Source: Euphorbia lathyris
Lineage: Eukaryota > Streptophyta > Magnoliopsida > Malpighiales > Euphorbiaceae
Assembly: GCF_963576675.1 (NCBI RefSeq)
Contig: NC_088913.1
Span: 67,001-131,000 of the forward strand
Length of the DNA stretch: 64,000 nucleotides
Direction: 5' to 3'
Under the pieces are notes generated by a model, which was given only the letters and a program-made list of their open reading frames with translations, ran no database searches and was not told the DNA's origin. Numbering within the stretch: position 1 is the first letter of the stretch; every line of letters starts with the position of its first letter. Below are positions 1 through 9,584 of the stretch, in pieces. Both the position numbers and the translations under genes were made by a program.

Positions 1-1
1 T

Positions 2-995
2 TGGCCGCGTCTCACTGTGTTGAATATAGGATGTTGTAAATTAACACATCAGGCCATTGAACATATTTTATCTGGCTCTCCGTTACTCAAATCCTTAGAG
101 TTAACTAACAGTCTTTTTGAGAAGATTATTATTGCTTCCAAATCTTTGAAAATATTGGTTATAAGATATAGTTACAGGACCAACATTTCTGTTTTTGAGA
201 TTTCATGTCCAAATCTTGAAGAATTATCTCTCAATGGTGTGGCTATAGATGATCCAGAGTTATTTACTCGAGCAATCAAAAATGTTGTATCTAACAGTTT
301 GTTACTGCGATCATTTAAATTAAACTTCTGTTTTGGGATTGAACAACTGGTTATTGCTTCCAAATCGTTAAAAATATTGGTTTTAGGAGCAATTGACAAT
401 GACGTGGACATAGAAATTTCATGTCCAAGGCTTGAGGAATTCAACCTTGAGGGTGGTTTGAATGTTAAAACACTTAAGTTACTAAATTTGTCATCTTCAC
501 TTTGTGCTATTATTTATTTGTACCATCCTCGGGTGCTAAAAACTTATAAAAGAATGATTGGAGACATTTTGTACCAGCTTAAGCATGTGAAGGAGCTAAT
601 TGTCGCAACTTGGTTTATTGAGGTAACTTTAGAAATTAGCAATAAGTTTAATTGAGTTTTAATTTTAAATTGATTTAAAAAAAATGTTGATTTCCATTTC
701 CACTTTATGTTTATAGGTACTGTCAGCTATGAAGGCTAGAGATCGGTTTTCTCCAGTGTTAAACATTAAATGCTTGACTCTGAATTCTCCTTATTTTAAA
801 AAGCACCATTCTGGAATTGGGTGTCTACTTCGTATTTCACCTCTGCTCGAGAAATTAGTGATCAACATACCGTCGTACTGTCATAGGGTAATTTCTGGAA
901 CCATTTAAATTGAAAATATCAAAATTAGTTCAATACTTTATGCAACTTTTAATTTATGAAGAAAATGATTTAAGTTGTTTATCTGTAGAGATTAA

Positions 996-1040
<45 letters not shown>

Positions 1041-1382
1041 TTACTTTGCGTGTATTATTAATTTCTTTGGTCTAACAATTTCCACTGTTAGGCGCATGGT
1101 AACATTGGAAACTTTTACTGGGATTCAAATGCAACGGTTTTCAATTGTTTGGAATTGCATCTGAAGATTATTAAGATCATTGGCTTTCCAGAGAAGGATG
1201 GGAAACGTGAGCATTTGTTAAATTTTGTTCAATTTCTACTTAACAATTCAAGAGTGCTGGAAAGGATGATGGTTGTATTGCAAGATAATCAAACAACTTC
1301 TATGTTGCAAGTATTTAAAATATTGTCAGCCTTGCCAAGATGTTCTCAAAATGCAATTATTGAGGTGCTATGCTCTAAATAA
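2..1382 (+). CDS. FBD/LRR-type F-box gene, 3' part (5' end outside window)
   Basis: This is the 3' portion of a plant F-box/LRR/FBD gene. The product class usually serves as the substrate-recognition subunit of an SCF ubiquitin ligase, but the F-box itself would lie left of the window. By splice signals and frame I read exons 2-622, 717-887 and 1092-1382, with GT donors at 623 and 888, AG acceptors ending at 716 and 1091, and a TAA stop. Together they give about 360 residues in one frame. Exon 1 shows leucine-rich repeats, with two similar 'IxCPxLEEfxL' units. Exon 2 carries the conserved 'FSPVLNIKCLTL' stretch and exon 3 the FBD end ('FLLNNSRVLERM', then 'ILSALPRCSQNA'). No frame damage is visible, so it may be functional. 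A broken paralogue lies about 3.4 kb downstream on the same strand. Splice sites are predicted, not proven. Confidence 0.8.
998..1041. repeat. (AT)n(GT)n compound microsatellite in intron 2
   Basis: An AT dinucleotide run passes directly into a GT run inside the second intron of the FBD gene. It is likely length-polymorphic. No other function is indicated. Confidence 0.9.
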
Positions 1383-1715
1383 ATAGAAAAGCTTGTGTAG
1401 TTTTGTTCTTTTTTTTACATAGTCTAAATGGGATGATTATGGTTTAATGACCATTTCTAATGTATGTTTTTTTGTTTGGATTTACAGTTTGCAGATTTCC
1501 ATGTTAAACATTATTGTATGTCAATTTGTAATATTTGCTAATTGCTACTCCAATAATTGCTTTTTTTGCGTATGATTTTGCATTTTGAAGACTTGATAAA
1601 ATATGGTACCCATACAAAAGAAAATCTAGTGCCCTCAGAGCAAGCAACTAGCAGATCCAACTGGAACTCGGGCAAGATCATTTTAAACAAGGAAAAAAAA
1701 AACAATACTATGTAT
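1383..1715. other. Non-coding 3' flank of the FBD gene
   Basis: AT-rich sequence with no sustained reading frame. It presumably contains the 3' UTR of the FBD gene. It ends at the 5-bp target duplication of the next element. Confidence 0.6.
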
Positions 1716-1863
1716 GGTTTTGTTGGCCCAAAATAAAATAAATTTTATTTTTATGTATATAGGAAGCTTATGTTTAATTTAGGGTATAGTTTCTATTTTT
1801 GTCTAGAAAATAATGAAAAATACACTTGTAAGCTAACCTTCAACCCATGAGAGAGTCCGGCAC

Positions 1864-2193
1864 CACGCGGGGCGTGTCCTCAATACGCAGCGCGTAAACA
1901 AGGCGTCCGAAGAAATCAACGTCAAAAACTCAAATACGCAGCGCGTCCTTCACGTTACGCGGGGCGTACTTTCTTACGCGGGACGTGCTTGCCAATACGT
2001 CACGCGTAAGACGCATCCGCAGAGTGTTCCAAGATCAGAAGCTCCAATACGCAGGGCATATCCTTCAACACGCAGGGCGTACTCCTTCACGCGGGACGTG
2101 ACACAAGAGACGCCACTCGTATGCACCATTAACAAAACGCGCCAACTCTAGAAGCTGCACTACGCGGGGCGTAGTCGGACATACGCGGGGCGT
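1864..2193 (+). repeat. GC-rich palindromic motif array in the solo-LTR U3
   Basis: About a dozen scattered, imperfect copies of TACGCGGGGCGTA (inverted TACGC...GCGTA arms around GGG) occur here, for example near 1864, 1884, 1955, 1974, 2069, 2088, 2161 and 2180. They end about 180 bp upstream of the TATA box. Position and density suggest U3 regulatory repeats, but no binding factor is known to me. The same motif reappears in a different LTR at about 44.08-44.55 kb. Confidence 0.8.
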
Positions 2194-2372
2194 AAACTCT
2201 CTCTCGGCAGCAGTTGGAATTGGTCAATGGAAGTTAATGGAAGTTGAGGTAGTGGGATGATGTGGCATTGGTAGTTGGTGGAAGTTGAGAAAGTTAAGTT
2301 GTTAGTTAAGTTAGTTGGTCACTAATTACCAAAATACCACTCACTAATTACCAAAATACCACTCCAAAATAC

Positions 2373-2380
2373 TATAAATA
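2373..2380 (+). promoter_or_regulatory. TATA box of the solo LTR
   Basis: TATAAATA is followed by a C-rich pyrimidine stretch and a CA-rich leader, the usual order around a plant LTR transcription start. An AATAAA lies about 960 bp downstream in the same LTR. Confidence 0.7.
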
Positions 2381-3761
2381 GACCCCCTCCCCTTCATAAA
2401 AAATCACACTCAACACAAACACAAATCCCTCTCTAAAAGTCCCTTTCAATGTTCTCTTTTTTCTAGTTCTTAGTTTCAATTTCTTAGCTCCTAAGTTCTT
2501 TAAGTTCTTCAAGTTCTTCCTTTTGTTCTTCATTTTTTCTTAGCTTCAATCCCTCTTTTAAGCTTCCTTTAGCCTTAATTCAAGTTTCTTTTCAAGTTTC
2601 CCAATTCAAGTTAGCATTCCAAGCCTTTAATTTGCTCAATTCCTAGCTAAAACTCTGTTTTCAAGTCAATTTTCCAGATTCGTCCAACCTTTTTCAAAAC
2701 CAAATTCCGTCCATTTAACGTTATTTTTTGCCTTCGATCCCTTCGACAAAGTTGTTCCTAACGTCCTGAATTTCAATCTAGTGTGTTTAATTTCCCAATT
2801 CCGTACCCAGAAACTATAGTTACAAGCTGATCTTTCCAGTCCAAATTCGTTTAGCTATTCTGCCCAGATTTTTCCAGATTCGTCCAGTCATTTTCAATCC
2901 TCAATTACGTCTATTTAAAGTCCGTTTTAGCCTCCGATCCCTTATACAAAATTGTTCCTCACTTCCTGAAGTTAAATCTAGCCTACTTAATCGTCCAATT
3001 TCGTGTTCGTAAGCACCCAAACGAGCCTCCCGAAGTTAAGGTCTAAATCTACCCCATTTGCCTACCAACGTTTTGCCATTGCACCAAGCACATACCGTAC
3101 GGGCCCGGCCGATTGCAGCTCTCCAAGGACCTCACACCGACACCAAAATTCAACCTCAATCCGAGATAGCTATTGTGGCTCCGAGTTTGTTGTTGAATTC
3201 CAATTTTTGTTTTAATTGCATTTCAATTCTTTGTATTTGATTTGTCTTTCCAATTCAATTGAATTAGCTATATGTTTAGTATAGAAGTACTTCAATTGTA
3301 ATTCATTTCCAATTTCATATTTCAAACACTTATTCAATCAATAAAATACCGATTTTTCACCAAATCTTGTGTCAATTTCGCACTTTAAATTCCTTTATTT
3401 TCTCGTCTTCAATTTACCCGCATTAGCTTAAATAAAATAATTTATCTAGCAAAGTTTTTATAACGGCGCTAGAGACCCAAGAGGGACTTTTTCAATCCTT
3501 GCGTCCTTCGCCAATCGCTTCGTTTAAGATTTCAAGTTTTGGCGCGCAATTCCATAAACTTAACCGTCTTTAATATTTTGAGAAATAATTTCTCTGGCAC
3601 GCCCGCACCCTAACCACACGTGACAAGGTTGAAATTAGCATATTCGCAAAATAACGCTAACAGGTTTTAAACTATATATTTCTTGTTGAAATCTAAGTCT
3701 AGTTTTAAATTTCGATATGCAGTTTCAACCCAAGGAGATATGTGCACTGTAATTCAGTTTC

Positions 3762-3830
3762 TGTTCTCAAAATGTTATTATTGAGTAGCTATGTTCTAGA
3801 AAATAGAACATTTTGTTTTGTAGTTTCTGC
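3762..3830 (+). pseudogene. Fragment of an FBD-gene 3' end
   Basis: About 70 bp here closely match the last coding bases and start of the 3' flank of the FBD gene (compare 1341-1405). Shared text includes 'GTTCTCAAAATG' and 'ATTATTGAG', followed by the 'CTATG.TCTA' region. It is too short to code. I read it as a scrap of a local duplication of the FBD gene. Confidence 0.6.
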
Positions 3831-3908
3831 ATATAGAATAAATTTGGATGTTCAACTTTTTTTATATATATTTATGGTATAACTAGTCAGAACGAAGTAC
3901 TGGAGTAA

Positions 3909-4555
3909 GGGCTTGTTTGGATGAGGATTAATTAAAGTAAGGTAGGTTAAGCTAAGGTAAGTGAGGTTTATAAAATAACTTGTTGTGTTTGGATGGAAGA
4001 TAAGGTAAGTGATGGTTAAATAATGTAATTATGTTTGATTTGAAAGTAAAGTAAGGTAAGGTTATATACCAAATTACTTTTATATCCTTACTCTTTTAAA
4101 CTAGGTAAAAACTACCAAAATAGGCTTATTGTTTTGGGGAAGCATCAATTTAGGCTTAACGTGCAAAATATCACCAATATAGGTTTAACGTTCAAAAAAA
4201 ATGTATCAATTTAGGCATCGATAACGGATTGGACATGTCACTCCAATTACTCCGTTAAGTTCTGGTTTCTCTTTCCACGTACAATTGACAGAACTTAGGC
4301 GCAGATACATAAGATTTTTTTTGTTACAACTGAAGAAAAAGGACAGCAAAAACAAAAAGAAGAAAAATTTCACATACAACAAACATAATTAGCTTTCCTA
4401 AGAATGAAATATAAAAGAAATGAGGGTAATTTTGTAAAGGAAAATATTTAACCATGCTTCACCCCCAAATTGGGGTGTAAAGAAAACAAGGGAATATTTA
4501 CCCTCACATACCCTCACTTACCTTACTCTTCAATTTACCCTCAAAACAAATAAGG
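3909..4555. mobile_element. Possible MITE with imperfect terminal inverted repeats
   Basis: The left end (GGCTTGTTTGGATGAGG followed by repeated AAGGTAAGTGAGG) is roughly the reverse complement of the right end (CCTCACTTACCTTACTC through CAAAACAAATAAGG). About 200 bp of other repeat-like sequence (around 4100-4300, with repeated 'CAATTTAGGC') lies inside. No coding sequence and no convincing target duplication were seen. A shorter relative appears at about 48.35-48.56 kb. Possibly hAT-like, uncertain. Confidence 0.45.
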
Positions 4556-4801
4556 TAATTTCAATACACTTACTTTGGTTAAATTCCTACATTTTTCTAA
4601 TAGATAGTGCTCTACATATACTTCCACTTGCTTTTATCTTTTCAATAGTTTAGGCGAGTTAGATGTCTATTTATTGACAGAAAATGTTAAGTTGAGATTG
4701 AAACTCTAGGCATTGCATTTTGATGGAGGCAAAACTCAATTTAATTACAACCACCCAATCATATTATTAGTCATCTTCCACAGGAGTCTTGGAAAGAATA
4801 A

Positions 4802-5370
4802 ATGAAAACCAAAAGGGTGAAGAAGTTGGAAGGGAAAGAAGACCGAATTAGTGATTTGCCGGGTTCCATCATTCAGCATATTCTCTCCTTTTTACCTTCA
4901 ACCATGTCTCATGAAAACTTCCTTGAATTCATTGACAATACCTTAGTTTTGCATGCCTGCTTAAAAATAGACAAATTCTACCTTCAATATTATTATGATT
5001 ATGATAAGAAGGATCCACAATTTGCTTCGAAAATCTCTTATGCAACTAGCAAACATGCTGAGGGTTTACATGTCAGTTCAACTATGAACAAAATTCTTTT
5101 TCAACAATGCTTCATTGGTTAAATTAAGCACCTAAAGTTGTTGGTTCATGCGTACTGGAAAGGTAACTTAAAACAGCTAAGTTACTAAATTTTCCATCTT
5201 CACTTAAGCAATGTTTATAGGTAGTATCAGCTGTGAAGGTGAAAGATCGGTTCTCTTCTGTGTTAAACATTAAATGTTTGACTCTGAATTCTTCTCATTT
5301 AAAAAGGCACCATTTTGGAATTGCATGTGTACTTAGTATTTCACCTCTGCTTGAAAAATTATGCATTGAA
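4802..5370 (+). pseudogene. Broken F-box/FBD paralogue
   Basis: An ATG at 4802 opens a frame with a typical F-box N-terminus ('EDRISDLPGSIIQHILSFLP'). The second half of the F-box, including the usual RW region, is missing, and the text jumps to 'NFLEFIDNTLVLHACLKIDKFYL', which normally lies tens of residues further on. The frame stops at 5122. Short matches to exon 1 of the upstream FBD gene follow (around 5176-5203). Then comes a good match to its intron end and exon 2 (about 5222-5367, 'FSSVLNIKCLTLNSS'). Most LRRs and the FBD end are absent. It sits in tandem with, and on the same strand as, the gene at the left edge. I read it as a deletion-ridden pseudogene; a short truncated transcript cannot be excluded. 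Confidence 0.75.
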
Positions 5371-5708
5371 AAGTTTTTAACACTTTATGTTTATCTTCTC
5401 GGTCATGAATCTTGCCATCTAGACTGCATACTGTGCGTCATTTTATTAGTAACAAATGACAAACATATGTTGGGATGTGGAAAAAATAAAAAAATATACA
5501 GTCTTTTGTACGAATTGGAAAAAAAAAATCAAAAAACTCACCAAATTTATAAATTTATAAATTTCCTCTTGGCTACTGACGTTAGGGGTAAAATTGCACA
5601 ATTTTAGACGTTAGGGGTAAAATTACTCTCGACCCAAAACGTTGGGAGTATTTTTGCACCTTAACCCGAGTTAGTATTATGGTTTTTGTATTTTAGTTGT
5701 TAAGGAAT

Positions 5709-5889
5709 AAGCAAGTTTAGGGAGTTGATGAGACATATGCAAAGTTCAGGGAGCTAATAAATTTGTATGGACAAGTTTAGGGACTTGGTAATACGAAATA
5801 AGCAAGTTTAGAGAGCTGGTGAGACACTTGCAAAGTTCAGGGAGTCAATCTACTATTATGGACAAGTTCAGGGAGCTGGTGATTTATTA
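5709..5889. repeat. Two-unit tandem repeat, about 88-93 bp per unit
   Basis: Units at about 5709-5796 and 5797-5889 share 'AAGCAAGTTTAG.GAG', 'TGCAAAGTTCAGGGAG' and 'ATGGACAAGTT.AGGGA' in order, at roughly 80% identity by eye. Non-coding. Confidence 0.7.
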
Positions 5890-7707
5890 AGCCTTGCGAC
5901 TCTATGTCGTACTTAGCCTTGTAAGCTTCTGCTCAGCAGAATGCAGCTATAAATTCGCCTCTCTGAAGCAAGTAATTGTAAGCAAATGTTCCAACGTTGA
6001 GATTTTAGTTGTATGGTATTTTATTTATTGTATTTTTTGTATGGTATAGCTATATGCTAAACTGATCTCTAAGCATATAAATGTATTAAAGATTGCCAAT
6101 TTTTTTAGGATCTAAGCATCATTGGGGCTATTGTCAGCATATATATTGTGCCACTAGTAGTTGAATTCGCTACATTTTTTCAATAGATAGGGTAAGGTCT
6201 AATTGAAGAACTCAATTAAGGTCTCTCCAAATGTTGAGCCGGCCATGAGGCCGATTAGTTACTTTATATGGCAGCATGGATTTTAGGTGTTGAGTATATA
6301 TATCTTTAAGATCAAAACTAATTGTACTTTTCAAACTAGATTGAAAACTAATTGAAAAGATCTTGAACCGAATTTAAGACGGAACTGAATTGTACGGTAC
6401 ACTTTGGTTATACACAATTACTGAAATTGTTAAATCCTCCGATTAGACTGAACCGATTCACTCTGGATAAGTTAAAAAGAGATTGTATTAAGTTTTTTTT
6501 TTTTTAGGGTCGCCAAGGGACATACAAGCTCAAACTTCAATGAGTGAAATAGAAATTATGGTACCTAAAAATGTCTTAAGGTTCCTGTGTTTTGTCCTCG
6601 TTTAACTCACGGAGATGGGGATGGTAATCCCCCGACTAGTCGAAGATGGAAATAGGAAATGCATTCCTCACCCCACCCCGCCCCGTTTACATCCCTATAG
6701 CTGTACTAGAAGTGGAAGCCAGTTGGGCGTGATTTGGCTAAGTTTACTCCTAACAAATTTCTTAATCTGGTGAGAAATAAATCATAGCCAGAAGTCAAAT
6801 GTCATAATACAGGGTCAACGGTAATATTTGTCATGGATGCAATTTAATGTAAGTTTTAATGGTTTTTATATTAGGTTTTGAAGTTCAGTAACCATACCGT
6901 AAAAATGAACAAAGTTAATAAATCAATTAGTTTTAATTAAGACAAGACCAGTTGGTTCGACCGCAAACTAACCATGAATCTGGTCAAATTATAAGTACTA
7001 CGGTTTAACAATGTTAAACCGGATTGAACTAGGGTTAAATTAGAAACCAACATCAAACCAGTGACCCAGATTGACCCCGGATTTTTGAAGATTTTTTTAA
7101 AAAATGGAAAAACATAAAATTAAAATAAAACTGAATTAATGATAAAAAAAAATTTAAAAATTAAATCCCATCTTAATTGAATAATATGAAAACCGTATAT
7201 TTAGATTATATTTTAATTACGCAAGTGACATGAGGCCATTTTTATTCAAGTTGGCCATACTTTTGTAAATCTATTTTAACAAAGATATATATTTATTATG
7301 GGGTAAATTACACCAATAGTAACTGAACTTTACTCTAATGTACATCTTGGTATCTAGATTTTATTTTGTCTCAAAAATATATCCGAAGTAATGATAATTT
7401 AGTAAATTTTACCGGTGAATGACCGTTCAATGCAAGTTTGATGAGTAAATTACATCAATAGTACCTAACTTTACATCAATGGAACCGGCATCAAACCGGT
7501 GAATCGGATTTACCCTGTTTTTTTGAAGATTTTTTAAAAAAATTGAAAAAATATAAATTAAAAACTGATTTAATGATAAAAATATAAAAATTAAATCCTA
7601 AATTAAATAAAAAAGAATAATTTATGTTGATTAACGTCTACTTTAACATTTATGTTATGTTAAATTATAAATTATGAATGATTTGTGTTAATTAACTTCA
7701 ACTTTAA
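5890..7707. other. AT-rich intergenic stretch with dispersed repeat copies
   Basis: No coding sequence seen. Two related blocks, about 7048-7190 and 7491-7622, share an 'ATCAAACC.GTGA' start, 'TTTTTGAAGATTTTTT' and 'TTAATGATAAAAA', and look like two copies of a short dispersed repeat. Another pair, at about 7303 and 7445, shares 'GTAAATTACA.CAATAGTA'. Confidence 0.6.
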
Positions 7708-7868
7708 TATTTATATTGGAGTAAATTACACTCATTTAACATTGTGGCCATTGAATTTCAATTTTTAATGGTATGGTAATTGAATTTTACATTTTTTAAT
7801 ACAGGTGGCCGTCGGTGTTAAAAAGTGTAAAATTCAGTGGTCATACCATTGAGAATTAAAGTTCGGTG

Positions 7869-9551
7869 CCGTTGGGGGCTTCTAGGGATGCGGCGGCCGA
7901 TCGGGGGCTCGAAGGTGTTGGTGCCGCGGCCGCGGCCTTGGACTCGTTTTTCGCGGAGGGACGCGCGTATGATTCCGGAGTTAGAGGGCCGCTTTCGGTG
8001 CTTGGGCCACAGGGAGTACCGGCCGTCTCTCCCCAGCAGGATGAGCATGCCGTGCGACTTTCGTTGGCCGCGCAGGCCGCGCAGGCCGTGCTGGCCGTGC
8101 AAGCCGCGCAAGCCGCACAGACTACGCAAGCCGCTCAAGCGGAAGTTTCCGTGGATTTGGGAGGCCCCTCCTGGAGGGATAAGTTGCTAGGGGTGTCAGA
8201 GGAGGATCCCATGATGGAGGTGGATGCTTTTGAGAATGATTCCGGGGATTTTCTCTCTGATTCCGATTCTGAGGATGGAGAGCCTGATAACCCGCTGTGT
8301 CCTAGGATCCGGCTGTCCTCAGATGACAAGCGGGTCATGAGATCGAAGTGGAAATTGGCGTTAATCGTCACTGTGTTGGGGAAAAGGATCAGTTTCAATT
8401 ATTTTGCCCAGAGGATCCAGGCTCAATGGGCAAAGAAAGGAAAGGTTACTATCACAGACCTTGAAAATGACTATTATGTCATTAAATTCACAAGGGCTGA
8501 GGATTTCAATGCTGTTGTGAATGGTGGTCCGTATATTATCTCCAATCATGTGTTGGCTCTGAGACCTTGGGTCCCAAATTTTGATCCCCATGATTGCTCT
8601 GTTAACAGGATCCTTACTTGGGTTAGGTTCCCGGGCCTACCTCTTGAATACTACAGTGATAGGTTCCTGAACAAGATTGGTAGCCTTGTTGGGAAAGTCC
8701 ACCATGTTGATAAGACTACCATTGGGGCAGTGAGAGGCAAGTTTGCCAGGGTCTGTATCGATATTGATCTCGCTAAGCCTCTTCTTTCTCAGTTCTGTAC
8801 TCAAAACAAGGTCTATCATATTGAATATGAAGGTATACACAACATCTGCTATGAATGTGGTATGTTTGGCCATACCCTTGAGGGTTGTCCTAAGAGGAGG
8901 AAGGACGTGGAGGAGTTGGTGCAACCTATCATAGGCGAAGCTGAGAAGAGTCAAGGGGAAGTAAGGAGCTTTGGCCCATGGATGCTTGCCAAGAGGCCAG
9001 TGAGAAGGAAGCCACGGGCTAATGTTAATGCTAATCATTCACCAGATATCAGTACGAAGATGACTACTCTCCAGATTGCTCCTGAGATCAAGGTCAGACC
9101 TCCGGATATTAAGAAGGGGATTGAGACTGGAGTGGACTCAGCTTCGGGTTCCGGGTCAAGGTTCGGTGTTTTGTCTATGGAGGAAGATCAAGACTCGGAT
9201 CCTTCTGATAAGAAGATTGATTTAAGCATGCCTGGTCTGGAGTCGGTAGAGCATGCCTCTAGTCTGGGTAATTCTATTAATCCTCTCTTTGTCTCTAATG
9301 CTTCTGCTAAAGGCAAAGAGATTCCCCAGTCTATCCTATCAGCTGGGAAGGGTTTGAGTAGGGAGGCGAGTACTCTACATCCTCCTGTTGATGCTCCTAT
9401 TGGTAAGACTATAGGAGTGAGTAAGTTAAACATGAAGAATCCCAAAGGGAAACCTAAAAAGAACCTTCATGGTTTGAATTCTTTGGATAAAAGGGGTCCT
9501 TCTGGGACCGCCTCTAGGCTCTCCAGAGCCCCAAACAAATACCTGATCTAG
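7869..9551 (+). CDS. LINE ORF1 protein (DUF4283 plus CCHC zinc knuckle)
   Basis: ORF1 of the LINE, an RNA-binding chaperone-like protein that packages the element RNA. The frame is open from the left end of the element, but the first in-frame ATG is only at 8211, giving 446 residues. The upstream reading contains an Ala-Gln-rich stretch (about 8070-8140) and 'WRDKLLG', a motif usually inside such proteins. True coding therefore probably began further upstream and the start was lost or lies outside the inserted copy. A DUF4283 domain spans about 8340-8590 ('WKLALIVTVLGKRISF', 'LRPWVPNFDP'). A CCHC knuckle (CYECGMFGHTLEGC) starts at 8847, followed by a basic tail. The stop at 9549-9551 lies 33 bases before the ORF2 ATG. 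Confidence 0.88.
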   Translation, partial: PLGASRDAAADRGLEGVGAAAAALDSFFAEGRAYDSGVRGPLSVLGPQGVPAVSPQQDEHAVRLSLAAQAAQAVLAVQAAQAAQTTQAAQAEVSVDLGGPSWRDKLLGVSEEDPMMEVDAFENDSGDFLSDSDSEDGEPDNPLCPRIRLSSDDKRVMRSKWKLALIVTVLGKRISFNYFAQRIQAQWAKKGKVTITDLENDYYVIKFTRAEDFNAVVNGGPYIISNHVLALRPWVPNFDPHDCSVNRILTWVRFPGLPLEYYSDRFLNKIGSLVGKVHHVDKTTIGAVRGKFARVCIDIDLAKPLLSQFCTQNKVYHIEYEGIHNICYECGMFGHTLEGCPKRRKDVEELVQPIIGEAEKSQGEVRSFGPWMLAKRPVRRKPRANVNANHSPDISTKMTTLQIAPEIKVRPPDIKKGIETGVDSASGSGSRFGVLSMEEDQDSDPSDKKIDLSMPGLESVEHASSLGNSINPLFVSNASAKGKEIPQSILSAGKGLSREASTLHPPVDAPIGKTIGVSKLNMKNPKGKPKKNLHGLNSLDKRGPSGTASRLSRAPNKYLI

Positions 9552-9584
9552 GGTTTGGGCCTGCGTCTGTAGTCTCCCCCTCTG

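Larger units (their letters stand above)
1721..3662 (+). mobile_element. Solo LTR, 1942 bp, target duplication GGTTT
   Basis: The segment starts TGTTGGC and ends GCTAACA, an imperfect terminal inverted repeat of the TG...CA type. It is flanked by identical 5-bp direct repeats GGTTT at 1716-1720 and 3663-3667. A TATA box (2373-2380) and an AATAAA signal (3340-3345) occur in LTR order, giving plus orientation. No internal retroelement sequence is attached, so this is a solo LTR left by LTR-LTR recombination. Its size and layout suggest Ty3/gypsy, but without coding sequence the family is inference. It separates the FBD gene from a scrap of a duplicated FBD 3' end. Confidence 0.9.
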
